Shown one piece after another: positions 10,793 through 22,745 of a stretch of DNA of 64,000 bases. Within the stretch, counting starts at the first letter, position 1. Every line of letters starts with the position of its first letter. Under the pieces are notes generated by a model. The model saw only the letters and a program-made list of their open reading frames with translations, did not search any database and was not told where the DNA came from. The DNA lies in assembly GCF_003597395.2 (NCBI RefSeq), contig NC_133777.1, forward strand, positions 10,124,886 through 10,188,885, read 5' to 3'. The DNA comes from Chelonoidis abingdonii. Lineage: Eukaryota > Chordata > Testudines > Testudinidae. The position numbers and the translations under genes were made by a program.

Positions 10793-12974
10793 AAGAGTAT
10801 GTCTACACTATGGGATTATTCCGATTGTACATAAACTGGTTTTGTAAAACAGATTGTATAAAGTCGAGTGCACGCGGCCACACTAAGCAGATTAATTTGG
10901 CGGTGTGCGTCCATGTACCGAGGCTAGCATCGATTTCTGGAGTGTTGCATTGTGGGTAGCTATCCCGTAGCTATCCTACAGTTCCCGCAGTCTCCCCCAT
11001 CCATTGGAATTCTGGGTTGAGATCCCAATGCATGATGGTGCAAAAACAGTGTCGCGGGTGATTCTGGGTAAATGTCGTCACTCAATCCTTCCTCCGTAAA
11101 AGCAACAGCAGACAATCATTTCGCACCCTTTTTCCCTGGATTGCCCTGGCAGACGCCATAGCATGGCAACCATGCAGCCTGTTTTGCCTTTTGTCACTGT
11201 CACCGTATGTGTACTGGATGCTGCTGACAGAGGCGGTACTGCAGTGCTACACAGCAGCATTCATTGGCTTTGCAAGGTATGTAAGAGATGGTTAACAATC
11301 CTATGGCCATTGTAATGCCATTTGAAAATTGCGATGACATGAACGGTTATCAATATTTTGTACCATCTGCAACTGGAAAAGTGGCAATGGGCCGGTTATA
11401 ATCAAAATTTGTACTGTCTGCTGCTGCTCATTGGTGGGGCTCCTGGCTGGCCCCCTTGCTGAGATCAGCCATGGGCGCATGTAAAAAATGGGAGTGACTC
11501 CCTGGGTCCATTCCCTTCTTTAATGTTTTGGTCCTAAAAATAGACGGTCAGTCTTGGCTGGAATAATGGGGCAAGTTACTAGACAGCCAGCGAGCACAGC
11601 CGTCCGGGTAAGAGCCCCCCAGAGATCCAAGAATGATGAGGCTGCATGCCATTCTAGGGGGTGCCCTGCAACAACCCACACCCGTTGCCTTCCTCCTCCC
11701 ACCCTCCTGGGCTATGTGGCAGTGTCCTCCCATTTGTGGTGATTGGAAAAGTAAATAAGAATGCAGGAATAAGAAACAACCATGCGATTTTTGTAGTGAG
11801 ATAAAATGAGGGGGAGGAGCCTCCGCTGCTATGAAGTCCCAGGAAGTAAAGAAATTTCTTTAAGACAACGAAGGGCAGGGGGCTGAAGGAGCCTCAGGCT
11901 CCAAGTGCATGATGAGGAACCGGTTCCCCGCATTTTGTTACATCTGCTGCCAGGAAGAACAGGAGTCATTCCACTTTTCCAGGCGCCCCGCCGACCTCAA
12001 CCGACGCCAGCAGGAGCACTCACAGGATGATGAACTGTTTTCCCAAGCATTTTGTATACGTCTGCATCAAGGCAAAGTGAAGGCGGAGGGGATGCTTGCT
12101 GTTCAGCCGCCGCAGCACGTTTACCAGCAGCATGCAGTAGAACATACAGTGAAACTGAAAAAAAATGGCCAAGAAACGATTTTTTTTCCTTCTTTCAACG
12201 GGGGGGGGGGGAGGCGGTGGGGTGGAAATTGGAACGAGATAATACCTCTGAACCCCCGGGACAATGTTTTTTGACTACAGGCAACTTGGGAGCTAGCCCA
12301 AAATGCAAATGCTTTTTCAGATACTGTGGGGACTGGTGGGGAGAGCTGGAGTCCTAGTCCCCTCCTCCCCCCTCCATGAGCATCCATTTGGATTTTTTGG
12401 CTTTTCCATTACGCTTGTTTCACGCAGCATGTTGCCTGAGTCCTGCTGGGCCTCTGTCTATAATAGCCCTGGACGATTTTTTCAATGCTTTTCTCAAATT
12501 CATCTTCTGTAACAGAGCTTGATAGAAAATTTTGTCTCCCATACAGGCAATTCAGCTCAGTATTCCCCGTACGGTCATGCTGGAGCTCTTTTGGATTTGG
12601 GATGCATGGCCACCATGCTGAATCAGAGTTCCAGCTGGGCCAAACAGGAAATGAAATTCAAAGTTCATAGGCTTTTTTCCTGTCTACCTCGCCCAGTGCA
12701 TCCGCGTTCAGCACTGCTTTCCAGAGTGCGTCCAAATGGGCACTGGGGATACTGCCCGGAGGCCAATACCGTCGATTTGTGGCCACACTAACCCTAATCA
12801 GACATGGCAATACTGATTTCAGCGCTACTGCTCTCGTCGGGGAGGAGTACAGAAACCGGTTTAAAGAGCCCTTTATATCGATATAAAGGGCCTCGTTGTG
12901 AGGACGGGTGCAGGGTTACATCGGTTTAACGCTGCTAAATTCAGTATAAACACGTAGTGTAGACCAGGCCTCAG
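10793..12974. mobile_element. 2.2-kb non-autonomous DNA transposon
   Basis: The left end carries GTATGTCTACACTA (10797-10810) and the right end TAGTGTAGACCAGGCCTCAG, so GTCTACACTA is inverted at the two termini. The last about 200 bases match the fragment at window position 1-210. A perfect 24-base palindrome occupies 12868-12891, as at 104-127. The interior has several short open frames on both strands (up to about 120 codons), none recognisable as a transposase, and a run of 11 or more G near 12200. Exact ends and the target duplication could not be fixed, so hAT versus Harbinger remains open. Confidence 0.7.
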
Positions 12975-14990
12975 ATGGGAGCAGCCATCCAGGCAAAATC
13001 TTCTGTTGAAGCACTGGTGACATTGAGAGCAGTGTTTTACCCTGTCATGTTATATTTACTTCCTGTTTAATATAATTATTCTGTTGAATATGTATATTGT
13101 GTGTGTGTTATTTCTTGGGAGTATCCAACTATCTAGAAAATAAGTGAAGGTTACCCTGTGGTTACAATTTTCCTTCCAACCTGCCCTGGTGACTCTCCCA
13201 GGAAGGTGCGACAGGGGAGTCAGGATCCAGATGAACCCAGGCCTGTCCAACAAAATCCATAAGTAGACTGGTGTTAAAGGAGCTAACCAGATGGATAAGG
13301 GCACTACAGTAATAAAAAACAAACCAGAAATTTCAAATGATTCTACATGGGCAGAATTTCTCACAATGAATTAATGGATTAGTTCTTCCAGAGACTGAGC
13401 TTATGATTGACAGTTTTAAAGACTGCCCTATAAACTGAGCAGGATCAAATCTTCCTGTCAGGATTTCAGGATGAACCTTTGATAAAAGTAAACTGCAATC
13501 ATTTTCCTAACTATTTTAAATACATCAAGTGTGCTAGGAAATATTTTTTTAAAAAGACAATGTAAGAGACAATTACAGTATTTTGTGATATACCACTTCT
13601 AAATAACAGGTGTGTGGCATGCCTATTGTTTCAATGAAATGCATACATAATACCACAAAAAATACTGCAACTCTTACTACTCTCTTTTAAAAGAAAGAAA
13701 AAATCTAACCTATTTAAAAATGACTTGATAGAAGGTGTAACACAGAAATTACTGCTTTTGATCTTTTGCTTCTTAGTGTTATCTGACATTTTTGAAAAAC
13801 AACATCTGGGATAATTCATCATGTAACAATCTTTCTGACTATCTGTTGTAAACCTGGTCTTCCAGTACAATAACAGCCCTGCTTCAGATAATGTTAGTCA
13901 CAGATAGGATATTCTGTGCAGATGCCAGTTAGAGAATGACTAAGGAGTTGGTTCCATGTCTGAGAGCCAGGAAGAAGGGACTTTAAACCAGGGTGACAAA
14001 CTTAATTTTGAATATTAGTAAAGTTTGCACAGTGCAAATGTATGTCAAGGATGCCTTAAAATATTGACCAGTAAAATGTGGAAGTTGGATAGACCAGCCT
14101 TACTTGGCATCTAAGGAAACTAAGCTTCTTGTAAACAAGAGAAGTAAATACTGTTTTTACATGTGGGTGATTTATTACTTATTGCACTCCCACACAGAGG
14201 AGAAAGGAGATATAAGGATCCACTCCTCATTTAAGCCCTAGCGGACTGCATCATCACCAGAGCCTGTGCAAGCGGGAGAGCAGCTGCCGTCAGGCTGCTA
14301 CTCCACCTCCTGTGCTGATGTGGGGAGGTAGACAGGCAGAGGTGGGGAAGGGGTGGAGCTTTAGCCCTAAAGCAACCACAGAGGTGAGCAGCAATTTGTA
14401 CCAGCAAAAATGCTTGTGCAGATGGCTGTCCCTCTGGAGCAAGGGGAAAGCAGGGATAAAACTGTGATTCTCTGAGCACAAAGGGCTGCATTACTGTCGC
14501 AGGTCTTTGCAGCATTTTTGTTTAATATATTTTTCCAAACCATACCTCCAAAAGAGAAGTGGATTTTAGACTTCTTCCTCGTAAAAGTTTGATATGCCTT
14601 TATAACATGTCTTTACATGTAAAAGCACATAAATAAGTGAAAGTCACTTCACTTTCATAAAGCCCAAGTAATCAGTCTTTATGCAGGCAAAGTATTGGAC
14701 CTGTGAAATCCACCACTACCCCAAAAAGTCAGAGTTAAGCCCCCCACCTTAGATGCTATGCCAGTTTATAAACTGAAACAACACCCATACATATAAGGCA
14801 TTAGGACATTGGATAAGCATAAATGCATCCCCTGTGGCCTCTCTCCTTTGAAACTTCCATTGTCTCCCTCTTCATCAGTCTATGCGATGCCAGCCTGGAG
14901 ACTCCACCTAGTAGGGCCAATCTGGTGGCAGCCCCAACTACAAGGCTTAAGCGGTGCAAAGGGCTTCACACTACAGTGAATTCAAATGAT
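12975..14990. other. Unique sequence, no gene recognised
   Basis: A 102-codon minus-strand frame at 13056-13364 and a 94-codon frame at 14231-14515 were inspected. Neither resembles a known family, and neither has acceptor or donor signals that would make it an exon. The first 80 bases could be the other half of the DIRS-like element, but no motif supports that. Confidence 0.5.
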
Positions 14991-14994
14991 AGGA

Positions 14995-15232
14995 GAATTT
15001 CTTTTCTCCAGGTAATAATAATACCTAGCTCTTACATGGTGCTTTTCATTCATAGCTCTCAAAGCACTTTACAAATGTAGTTGGTATTATTATCCCAATT
15101 TCAGAGATGGCAAAACTGAAGAAGTAACTTGCCCAAGGCCACCTAACAAGCCAGTGGAGGCTCTGGGAGTAAAACCCAGATTTCCTGAGGCCCACTTCAG
15201 TACTCTATACCCTAGGCCACACTACAAACAAT
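14995..15232 (-). repeat. MIR/L2-type interspersed repeat
   Basis: The sequence reads ...CTCTCAAAGCACTTTACAAA...TATTATCCCAATTTCAGAGATGG..., then ACTTGCCCAAGGCCACC, GGGAGTAAAACCCAG and CTCTATACCCTAGGCCAC. This is the well-known order of the 3' half of amniote MIR/L2-derived repeats. It is diverged by many substitutions, consistent with great age. Orientation is assigned from family recall. Confidence 0.65.
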
Positions 15233-16275
15233 CAGTAACTTAAGCCAACTATTCATGAAGTGTTATTTTTGCCCTGTTTCTTGTATCTTCTTGAGAGTGT
15301 CTTAGTCCATAAACATTCTTTTAAAAATGGCTAGAGACAAAAACAGTACCAGTATAACTGAGCAGCATACAATTTGTGTGCGTATGAGTGTGTATAATTG
15401 GTAAAAGTATGAATAAATGTATTCTATTTCCTTTCAAATTTTTTTTAAATGCTTTTGTTTTCCTCATGAGTTCCTTGGCATTTTCCTTTAAAAAAAACAA
15501 AAAACAAAAAACAAAAAAAACAGTAGTCATGTTTCCTATATATACAATACTAAGTGGATACAAGGATTTGTTGTCATAACCACAACAACATTCTGAACTA
15601 ATAGATGTTGATCCTTACCTAATTTTGAATCTCAGAACGGAAGAGTTATGAGGCATGCCAGAAATAGTGTGTACCACGAATAAAAGGGGTTGATCATCAA
15701 GAGAAAAGGGCTCTTCATTTTTGCTCAGAAACTAATTGTTGTAACCACATTGCCTTGGCCATCGGCACAGAGACCCTGGAACACTCCCCTCTGCCTTTTG
15801 GTCTATGAGGTTCATTATCCAAGTGACTTGGAGAATGGTTTTCTTGGTAACCCCAGAAACATTAGAGTCTACTCTTGGAAGCTATCAGTCTTATCCTTTG
15901 AAAAGTGTCTAAAGAGGTCTAAAGGACAATGATTTATCTGGATCAGCCTACTCTCTCTTCAAGCAGTAATGATAGTGTGCTGAAATGTGAAAAAGTAGAA
16001 TTGCTTTTCTGGCCACTCAAGGTATGTTCTCTGTCTGCCAACCTTCCTCCTATAGCAACTCATCTTTCAAATTAAGAATGTGCTTAATCAGCATATGTAC
16101 CTTATCACTTGTTAATGAGTATAGCTTCAAAATATATCTGGTGTGGCATATAATAAAACACTATAACCCCCTCTTACATTTAGCATAAACTAAACTAGTC
16201 ATAAAGGATTTCCCCCTTATCAAGGTTGTTGGTTCTTGTACCACCTCTTGTATCTGTTGAGTTCACATTTTTTAT
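15233..16275. other. Unique sequence with a short A-rich tract
   Basis: An interrupted A-rich tract with (CAAAAA)-like units lies at 15489-15522. Nothing else recognisable; the 80-codon plus-strand frame at 15690-15932 shows no family features. Confidence 0.55.
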
Positions 16276-16540
16276 TATTTGTATTATGTTAACAACCAGA
16301 GACCCAAATAAGATCAGGATTCCATTGTACTATGCACGTTACAAACACATAGAAAGAGACAGTCACAAAGCGTTTACAATTTAAATAGACAAAATAGACA
16401 TGCTATCCCTATTTTACAGATGGGGAACTAAGATTCAGAGGGATTAAGTGTCCTGCCTAAGATAACCAAGGAAGTCTGTGGCAGAGCCAGGAATTCAACC
16501 CAGATTTCTATCTTATTCAACTACAAAGCCATCCTTCTTC
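16276..16540 (-). repeat. L2-type LINE 3' end
   Basis: The block begins with a TTATTATTTGTATTATG tail, then GATCAGGATTCCATTGTACTA and TTACAAACACATAG. It continues into a MIR/L2-type stretch (TATTTTACAGATGGGGAAC, GCAGAGCCAGGAATTCAACC). The first part corresponds to the 3' end of the L2-type element at 61405-64000, which shows the same order. It has no coding part. Confidence 0.6.
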
Positions 16541-17452
16541 CTATCATCGTTCCTATTTATCATCCATATCTGTATTATCATCTTTAGCTGTATTATCAGC
16601 GATGTCAACATGATGATGCTGAAATAGTGGAAAGGAATTTATGTTTCTGTATAGAGCTGATCACTGTGGTATATAAGTATTTGTTATGCTTCCCCCACCA
16701 CCACCACATCCCAGAGAGACAAATTTGGGAAATGGGAAAACAGAACTTACAGGACAAAATGGCTTTCTAACCATCCACCCAGTCTTTTATGACATACTCA
16801 CCTAAAAGCCTTAAGAATTCTAAAACTTCAGGCAAAACTTTGCATTGACAGATCAGGATCAAGGTCACAAAAGAAAAGAACTAAGGGAGATATACCATGC
16901 AGGAATTAACCCCTTCCTCCATGTCATCACCATCGTAGCCAAGTGGGTTTGTCTTGAACTAAAAGCTTAGCCTACAAGTCATTATCTTCAAAAATATCCA
17001 GGACCTTATTTGCATGCAAAGGAAAAAAGAACCCAGCAGTATAATCTTACACTAGGAAAATCTTTTCAGTTTTTTTGGATGACTTGGGTGTATTATGATA
17101 CATTTTTCTGTTCTATTACATTTTCTATAACTTTTGATTACTTGTTATTTTGTTCAACAACATTTTATTAAAATTGAAAAACAAAGATTTTTTAAAAGTA
17201 TCAAGCTATCCGATGAAGGACTACCTTCTCAAAAGCACCGGCAGTTCCTGCTCTTTTGTCTGATATGGCCACATCAACTTCCACTGGCAGCATAGTAAGC
17301 AACCAAGAAAATAGAACTGATTCACATCCAGGACTTTCCTTCAGAAAGAGTCCACCTTACTCTACTAGCAACTACATCTACAGCAGAACCGATGTACCAA
17401 CAACCTACTGAGCCCAAAGCATCTTCTATCATACACCTACATGGGAGTTCAT
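16541..17452. other. Unique sequence, nothing recognised
   Basis: Ordinary AT-rich sequence with no repeat boundary, RNA gene or exon seen. Confidence 0.55.
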
Positions 17453-18118
17453 ATAATCACAGATTCCAGTTCCAGAAGGGACCATTGTGATCGTATAGTC
17501 TGATCTCCTGTAACAGTATAACACAGGCCATAGAACTTCACCAAAATAATTCCTAGAGCGCATCTTTTAGAAAAACATCCTATCTTGATTTTAAAATAGT
17601 GATGAAGAATCCACCACGAACCTTGGTAAATTGTTACAGTGGTTAATACTCTCACTGTTAAAAATTTATGCTTTATTTCCAGTCTGAATTTGTCTAGCTT
17701 CAACTTCCAGCCACTGGATTGTGTTGTACCTTTCTCTTCTAGACTGAAGAGCCCATTATTAAATATTTGTTCCTCTTATCAATACTTATAGACTGTAATC
17801 AAATCACCCCTTAAGCTTCTCTTTGTTCATCTAAATACACTCAGAGAGCTCAATCTATCACTATAAGGCATGAATTCTAATCCTTTAATCATTCTTGAGG
17901 CTCTTCTCTAAACCCTCTCCAATTTATCAATATCCTTCATGAATTCTGGGCACCAGAACTGGACACAGTATTCCAGCAGTGATCACACTAATGCCAAAAA
18001 TACAAGCAAATAACCTCTCTAATCATATTCAAGATTTCCTTTTATGCATCCCAGGATTATATTAGCTCTTTTCATCATAGCATCACACTGGGAAGTCATG
18101 TTCAGATTTGGGGCCTTG
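17453..18118 (-). mobile_element. CR1 LINE 3' fragment
   Basis: On the plus strand the block begins ATCACAGATTCCAGTTCCAG then AAGGGACCATTGTGATC, the inverse of a CR1 3' tail. It continues through the antisense of the ORF2 C-terminal region, with the recognisable phrases CTTCTCTAAACCCTCTCCAA and CACCAGAACTGGACACAGTA. The element is therefore on the minus strand, 5'-truncated as CR1 copies usually are. It has no intact reading frame. Confidence 0.85.
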
Positions 18119-19476
18119 CAGAATCAGTGCAACCATGGGTATTAGTGCACACTAAGTCTATTTCCACTGAGTCAACGGACAGGAAGCTGTCCTCTCTTGA
18201 CTCAAGAGATGATTATCCAGCCTTCTACCCATTTAAGAAAAAGCAGAACACACTGCAACTGGACAATTACCTCCATGCAGCGTGTTCCAAAAAGCAAGAG
18301 GGGAAAATAAAACTTCATTACAGAACATCCAAAACAAACCTACTTAATCCTGTTAAAAAGTAAAAGATTGGAGAGGAAATTACCAAAGGTAATTCTAATT
18401 ACCAGTACACAGAGAGAATGTGTGCACTCGTGCTTAGCCAGATTGCGAGGAGATCTGAAAACACATCAAGAAAGTTAGTCGATCACCTTTAGAAAGAGCA
18501 GAATAATCATATCACAGAAATTTTTTTCCCTTCTCCATCTGCTGGTAGGACAATTTATATCACTCTGATGGTTTGTGTAGATGGAAGTACCAAATCTTCA
18601 GAAGGAACACATTAGCTGTGTTTAAAACAAAAACAAAAACAAAAAAAACCCACCAACTATCTGTGCCAGTACTTGAGAATTCTACTTGACTGAATGGATA
18701 AATACGTTCTGCTTGATTTTTGGATTTATTTAATTACATATCCGAAATTTTCTTTAGCATAAAACAATTAACTACTTCACTTTGTTGAGACAATTGATTC
18801 CCTATGAATTATTTTGGGTGGGGGAGACACTAGCGGGTGAATTTTCATAAACAGTGATGGAAGTGGTAGGACTGGCTAGAAATAGGGATGGTATAGACAT
18901 GCTAGTTTCTTTTTAGCAGTTCTATCAACAAATTTCATCTCTCCTAACCTCCAACACTTCTACTATTCCAAGAATATGCAATGTTATCATGCCAACTTAT
19001 AATGCACTTTAGGAATTTAGAAAAAATTAATTTAGAAAAAGCTAATAGGGGCTAGTCTGAGACTACCAAATTCATTTAATTATGACCTAACCTATGTTTG
19101 AAACCAAGTCTCCAGAGATAAAAGGTGAATTCATAAATGCGTTTAGGTGCTAGCCTATTCCGGTTGGTAGGTCTTTCCCCACTACACCTTGTAATTTAGG
19201 GCCTTGTCCTTACTAGAAAAATGCACCAACCATTGCAAACACTTCAGAAATGAAGCAGAGCTGAGGAGGAAAGTCTCCCCAAAAGGGCAAATGCAGCCCT
19301 GAGACATAGCTGAAAATTAAATGGACATGTGCTGACAGAATTCCACTCTCATGAATAGTTTTCAAATGCACAAAAGTGCATTCAAGTACATCCATTCAAG
19401 ACTTTTTATTTTATTTTTTTTTTTTTTAGGATTTAGTTGATCAATTGGTCACTTAAACTTCCAAATGTATTATTAT
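18119..19476. other. Unique sequence with small A/T runs
   Basis: A (CAAAA)n-like tract lies at 18623-18650 and a T run at 19408-19428. A plus-strand frame at 18127-18363 (78 codons) and a minus-strand frame at 19213-19395 show no recognisable domain. Confidence 0.5.
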
Positions 19477-20377
19477 CATAAGCCTAACTCCCAAATCGGG
19501 ACCTTAGTGTCCAGAAATCTGGGTGCCTAGCATGAACCCTTCTAAGCTTAATTACCAGCTTAGCTTTGATCTCGCTGCCACCATCCAAAAATTCCAGGGT
19601 TTTGGCCCCCNNNNNNNNNNNNNNNNNNNNNNNNNNNNNNNNNNNNNNNNNNNNNNNNNNNNNNNNNNNNNNNNNNNNNNNNNNNNNNNNNNNNNNNNNN
19701 NNNNNNNNNNNNNNNNNNNNNNNNNNNNNNNNNNNNNNNNNNNNNNNNNNNNNNNNNNNNNNNNNNNNNNNNNNNNNNNNNNNNNNNNNNNNNNNNNNNN
19801 NNNNNNNNNNNNNNNNNNNNNNNNNNNNNNNNNNNNNNNNNNNNNNNNNNNNNNNNNNNNNNNNNNNNNNNNNNNNNNNNNNNNNNNNNNNNNNNNNNNN
19901 NNNNNNNNNNNNNNNNNNNNNNNNNNNNNNNNNNNNNNNNNNNNNNNNNNNNNNNNNNNNNNNNNNNNNNNNNNNNNNNNNNNNNNNNNNNNNNNNNNNN
20001 NNNNNNNNNNNNNNNNNNNNNNNNNNNNNNNNNNNNNNNNNNNNNNNNNNNNNNNNNNNNNNNNNNNNNNNNNNNNNNNNNNNNNNNNNNNNNNNNNNNN
20101 NNNNNNNNNNNNNNNNNNNNNNNNNNNNNNNNNNNNNNNNNNNNNNNNNNNNNNNNNNNNNNNNNNNNNNNNNNNNNNNNNNNNNNNNNNNNNNNNNNNN
20201 NNNNNNNNNNNNNNNNNNNNNNNNNNNNNNNNNNNNNNNNNNNNNNNNNNNNNNNNNNNNNNNNNNNNNNNNNNNNNNNNNNNNNNNNNNATTGGTCCTC
20301 TGGTCAGGTGTTTGGTTCCCTTTGTTAACCCTTTACAGGTAAAAGAAACATTAACCCTTAGCTATCTATTTATGACA
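19477..20377 (-). mobile_element. LTR of an ERV-like element containing the assembly gap
   Basis: On the minus strand the right side starts TGTCATAAATAGATAGCTAA followed by AGGGTTAATGTTTC and TGTAAAGGGTTAACAAAGGG, a start I recognise from abundant turtle LTRs. The left side (19480-19610, with CTAAGCTTAATTACCAGC) matches the other part of that family in my memory. About 680 bases between them are N. ATTAT precedes 19477 and follows 20377, which would suit a 5-bp duplication. However, the left end lacks the expected TG, so that boundary is tentative. Confidence 0.6.
19611..20290. other. Assembly gap (680 N)
   Basis: An unbroken run of N inside a repeated LTR. It yields two apparent long frames made mostly of X, which are not genes. 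Confidence 0.99.
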
Positions 20378-21214
20378 ATTATGTTAAATGTCCACCCTGT
20401 ATGTCAATCATTTTAATTTTGAAAAATAAGACTGTAGTAGAGCTAAACTGCCAAAGGGTACTACATTATATCAACACATACAATCATTTGTGGAACATAA
20501 AAGGTGGGATTTTCAGAAGTACAATGTTGGACTAACTCTGTTCCCACTGAAGTCAATGGGAGTTTTACAAACACTGCACACTTTTGAAAACCTAAACCTA
20601 TACTTAAATATTAGTGAGCAGGCTGTTAACATTGAATCGCATGGGCAAAATATATTTTTGTACCTGTTTGGCAACACACAGGTAAGCCACAGGATTGGCC
20701 ACAAAGTATGGAATGAAAAATATTCTAGTAACATTAAACTGTGTTTTCTATTTTTATAGCAAAACAGAGTAAAATAATGCCTCTGAAATGAGAACATAAT
20801 ACATAAAATACAGCACACAACACCATTCTGAGAAGCCAAATAATAATGCAGAGAGGTCTTGCAATAGCAAGGTGAGCTTTAATGTAGTAAAGTATTGGTT
20901 AAGAAATAAAGGTAAAAAGCACACTAAAAGAGAAGCTCTTTCCCTCCCAATTGTATAGCCCAGTGGGGTCAATCCTGTAAGGTTCTGTGCACTAATTCCC
21001 ACTGAAGTCAATTAGAGTTCCAAGAATGGAGCATTTGACAGCTCAAACCATAGATCAGCAGAAGACTATGGAAGCTCTATTTAGGACAAAATATTTTATT
21101 GTAATAGCTATTTAATAAAACACACATTGCTAACTAATTAATTAACAATATAGTGTCTACACATAAACATAGCTAGATATTTCAAGCCTCCAACTTAAGA
21201 AATGCTTGGCAGCA
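20378..21214. other. Unique sequence with two copies of a dispersed motif
   Basis: TTCCCACTGAAGTCAATGGG at 20541-20560 and CCCACTGAAGTCAATTAGAG near 20998 are two of several dispersed copies in this window. The 108-codon minus-strand frame at 20513-20839 has no recognisable features. Confidence 0.5.
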
Positions 21215-22031
21215 CCCTAGGGTAGCGGTTCCCAACCAGGGCTACATTTACTCCTGAGGGTATGCAGAAGTCTCCTAGGGGGTACATCACCTCATCTAAA
21301 TATTTGCCTAGTTTTTCAACAGGCTACATAAAAATCACTAGCAAAGTCAGTACAAACTAAAATTTCATATAGGCAATGACTTGTTTCTACTATTCTATAT
21401 ACTATACACAGAAATGTAAGTACAATATTTATATTCCAATTGATTTATTTCATAATGATATGGTAAAAATGAGAAAGTAAGCATTTTTTCAGTAATAGTG
21501 TGCTGTGTCACATTAGGATTTGTATTAGGGCTGTCGAGCGATTAAAAAAATTAATAGTGGAATTAATCGCACTGTTAATAATAGAATACCATTTCTTTAA
21601 ATATTTTTGGATGTTTTCTACATTTTCAAATATATTGATTTCAATTACAACAGAATACAAAGTGTACAGTGCTCACTTTATATTTATTTTTATTACAAAT
21701 ATTTGCACTGTAAAAACCAAAATAAATAGTATTTTTCAATTCACCTAATACAAGTACTGTAGTACAATCTCTTTATCATGAATGTACAAAAAATAAAACT
21801 GCATTCAAAAATAAAACAGTGTAAAACTTTAGAGCCTACAAGTCCACTCAGTCCTATTTTCTGTTCAGTCAATTGCTCAGAAAAACAAGTTTGTTTACAT
21901 TTGCAGGAGATAATGCTGCCCACTTCTTGTTCACGTCACCTGAAAGTGAGAAAAAGGTATTCACGTGGCACTGTTGTAGCCAGTGTCAACGATATTTACA
22001 TGCCAGATGTGCTAAAGATTCATATGTCCCT

Positions 22032-22472
22032 TCATGCTTCAACCACCATTTTAGAAGACATGCATCCATGCTGGTGACAGGCTCTGCTCGATAACGATCC
22101 AAAGCATTGCAAACTGATGCTATCTTCATTTTTCATCCTCTGAGTCAGATGCCACCAGCAGAAGGTTGATTTTCTGTTTTGGTGGTTTGTGTTCTGTTGT
22201 TTAGCATTGGAGTGTTGCTCCTTTAAGACTTCTGAAAGCATTTTCCACACGTCATCCCTCTCAAAGCACTTCAGATTTGTAAACCTTCGGTAGAGTGCTG
22301 TAGCTATCTTTACAAATCTCATATTGGTACTTTCTTTGCGTTTTGTCAAATCTGCAGTGAAGGTGTTCTTAAAATGAACAACAGGTGCTGAGTCATCATC
22401 CAAGACTACTATAACATGGAATATATGGCAGAATGCAGGTAAATCAGCTGGAGACAAACAATTCTCCCCCAA
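22032..22472 (-). pseudogene. hAT transposase C-terminal fragment, left arm and loop (copy 1)
   Basis: The minus-strand frame reads through a segment with FKNTF.ADLTKRKESTNMRF and KIATAL...F.NLKCF, then V.KML.EVLKEQHS. This matches the copy at 47629-48090 and ZBED/hAT transposases upstream of the dimerisation region. After that the frame shifts: the expected acidic SDSDDE stretch and the DAC-L-WW-KHE segment are out of frame. It is not functional. Confidence 0.7.
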
Positions 22473-22496
22473 GGCGTTCAGTCACAAATTTAATTA

Positions 22497-22745
22497 ATGC
22501 ATTATTTATTTAACAAGCGTCATCAGCATGGAAGATGTTCTCTGGAATGGCGGCCGAAGCATGAAGAGGCATACATATGTTTAGCATATCTGGCACATAA
22601 ACACCTTGCAATGCTGGCTACAAAAGTCCCATGCAAATGCCTGTTCTCACTTTCTGGTTACATAATAAATAAGAAGTGGACAGTATTATCTCCCATAAAT
22701 GTAAACAAACTTGTTTGTCTGAGCAATTGGCTGAACAAGAAGTAG
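22497..22745 (+). pseudogene. hAT transposase C-terminal dimerisation fragment, right arm (copy 1)
   Basis: The plus-strand frame carries CSLEWRPKHEEAY, LAYLAHKHLAM, a decayed ATKVPCKCLFSLSG motif and a final VNKLVCLSNWLNKK before a stop. This is the hAT dimerisation domain and natural C terminus, in the opposite orientation to the fragment at 22032-22472. Having it on the other strand is what shows the foldback structure. Confidence 0.75.

Noticed and set aside
13056..13364. 102-codon minus-strand frame
   Set aside because: No family resemblance, no splice signals; length is within chance for this composition.
19523..20416. Two apparent frames of 258 and 297 residues
   Set aside because: They run through the 680-base N gap; nearly all residues are unknown and the flanks are LTR sequence.
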